From assembly GCA_043806395.1 (NCBI GenBank), contig JAZDHC010000127.1, positions 1-5,129 on the forward strand: 5,129 nt of DNA, given 5' to 3'. The notes under the pieces are model-generated. The model did not search any database. It worked only from the letters and a program-made list of their open reading frames with translations, and was not told the DNA's origin. This DNA is from CG2-30-40-21 sp043806395 (GTDB lineage Bacteria; UBA9089; CG2-30-40-21). The position numbers and the translations under genes were made by a program. Below are positions 5,004 to 5,129 of this stretch, one piece after another (the first letter of the stretch is position 1; the number at the start of each line of letters is the position of its first letter).

Positions 5004-5009
5004 AAAATA

Positions 5010-5129
5010 TTGAAAGAATTAATAAATCTTGAGAATTTTCCAATTAATGTAAAAGAATCTGTTGCCCCTTATGCCTCTGAGCTACTCCGAATCTATCAGA
5101 ACAACCTGAAAAGCATCGTGGTTTATGGA
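5010..5129 (+). CDS. Probable nucleotidyltransferase-like protein, 5' end only
   Basis: Only the first 40 residues lie in the window; the frame is open to the right edge. The encoded sequence begins M-K-E-L-I-N-L-E-N-F and ends L-K-S-I-V-V-Y-G. That ending matches the strand leading into the G-S motif of polymerase-beta-type nucleotidyltransferases, where the next residues would be S-A or S-A-T and then a D-x-D or D-x-N metal motif, all beyond the edge. The preceding helix (P-Y-A-S-E-L-L-R-I-Y) also suits proteins annotated as nucleotidyltransferase-like in anaerobic bacteria. The start is TTG, chosen because a good ribosome binding site precedes it and an in-frame stop at 5001 excludes earlier starts. 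A promoter at 4825-4853 and a hairpin leader lie upstream. It appears independent of Gabija. The function rests on a short N-terminal pattern, so it is a moderate-confidence call. Confidence 0.55.
   Translation, partial: MKELINLENFPINVKESVAPYASELLRIYQNNLKSIVVYG

Larger units (their letters stand above)
4381..5009. other. Repeat-rich intergenic region after gajB
   Basis: This 629-bp stretch has no convincing gene on either strand. From left to right it holds a short stretch resembling the CGGC gene start (4408-4434, minus), a cluster of hairpins (4478-4559), an inverted repeat of dispersed-repeat type (4587-4628), three ACCCTTGC copies (4561, 4603, 4644), a segment with alternative hairpins (4684-4744), an 11-bp direct repeat (4528 and 4778), a promoter (4825-4853) and a long imperfect inverted repeat (4843-4980). 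Open frames of 70-80 codons on both strands between 4572 and 4817 overlap each other and lack ribosome binding sites and recognisable domains. No hairpin followed by a T-run was found after gajB, so its terminator is unidentified. Confidence 0.7.

Noticed and set aside
4997..5032. ATG at 4997 as the start of the right-edge gene
   Set aside because: It opens an 11-codon frame that stops at TGA and lies inside the ribosome binding site; the TTG at 5010 gives the open frame.

Overview
This window carries a complete two-gene Gabija anti-phage operon, gajA (770-2542) and gajB (2527-4380). It is flanked by a small cysteine-rich CGGC-domain gene on the minus strand at the left (70-414) and by the first 40 codons of a probable nucleotidyltransferase on the plus strand at the right edge (5010-5129). 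The DNA is AT-rich, with strong GGAGG-type ribosome binding sites and near-consensus sigma70/sigmaA promoters, so the source is a bacterium. CGGC proteins, a nucleotidyltransferase-like neighbour and repeat-laden intergenic DNA suggest an anaerobe of the Nitrospirota, Desulfobacterota or Firmicutes type. This placement is a weak inference and nothing here fixes the taxon. The two Gabija genes look visibly richer in A+T than the flanks, which fits a horizontally acquired defence island, though this was judged by eye.

Layout. 1-69 is downstream of the CGGC gene and holds a promoter-like pair pointing left, out of the window. 70-414 (minus) encodes the CGGC protein, with its own RBS and a consensus promoter at 458-487. 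415-769 is a divergent intergenic region: the minus promoter and a plus promoter (503-531) stand back to back, followed by a leader of about 230 nt, a small palindrome (718-737) and the gajA RBS. 770-4380 is gajA and gajB, overlapping by 16 nt with the gajB RBS inside the gajA coding end. 4381-5009 is non-coding and full of small repeats: consecutive hairpins, an 8-bp-armed inverted repeat, an 11-bp direct repeat and a long multi-block inverted repeat (4843-4980) that overlaps a promoter for the last gene.

How the genes work together. In Gabija, GajA (ABC-type ATPase fused to a TOPRIM nuclease, OLD family) and GajB (UvrD/Rep-like SF1A helicase) assemble into one complex that stops phage infection; nucleotide depletion and DNA ends or unwound DNA are the proposed triggers. 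All key motifs of both proteins are present, so the system looks intact. It is a known system. The parts deserving a second look are the long GajB, the D-x-E form of one GajA acidic motif, the divergent promoter region and the repeat-rich 3' flank. The CGGC gene and the nucleotidyltransferase have no evident functional link to Gabija.
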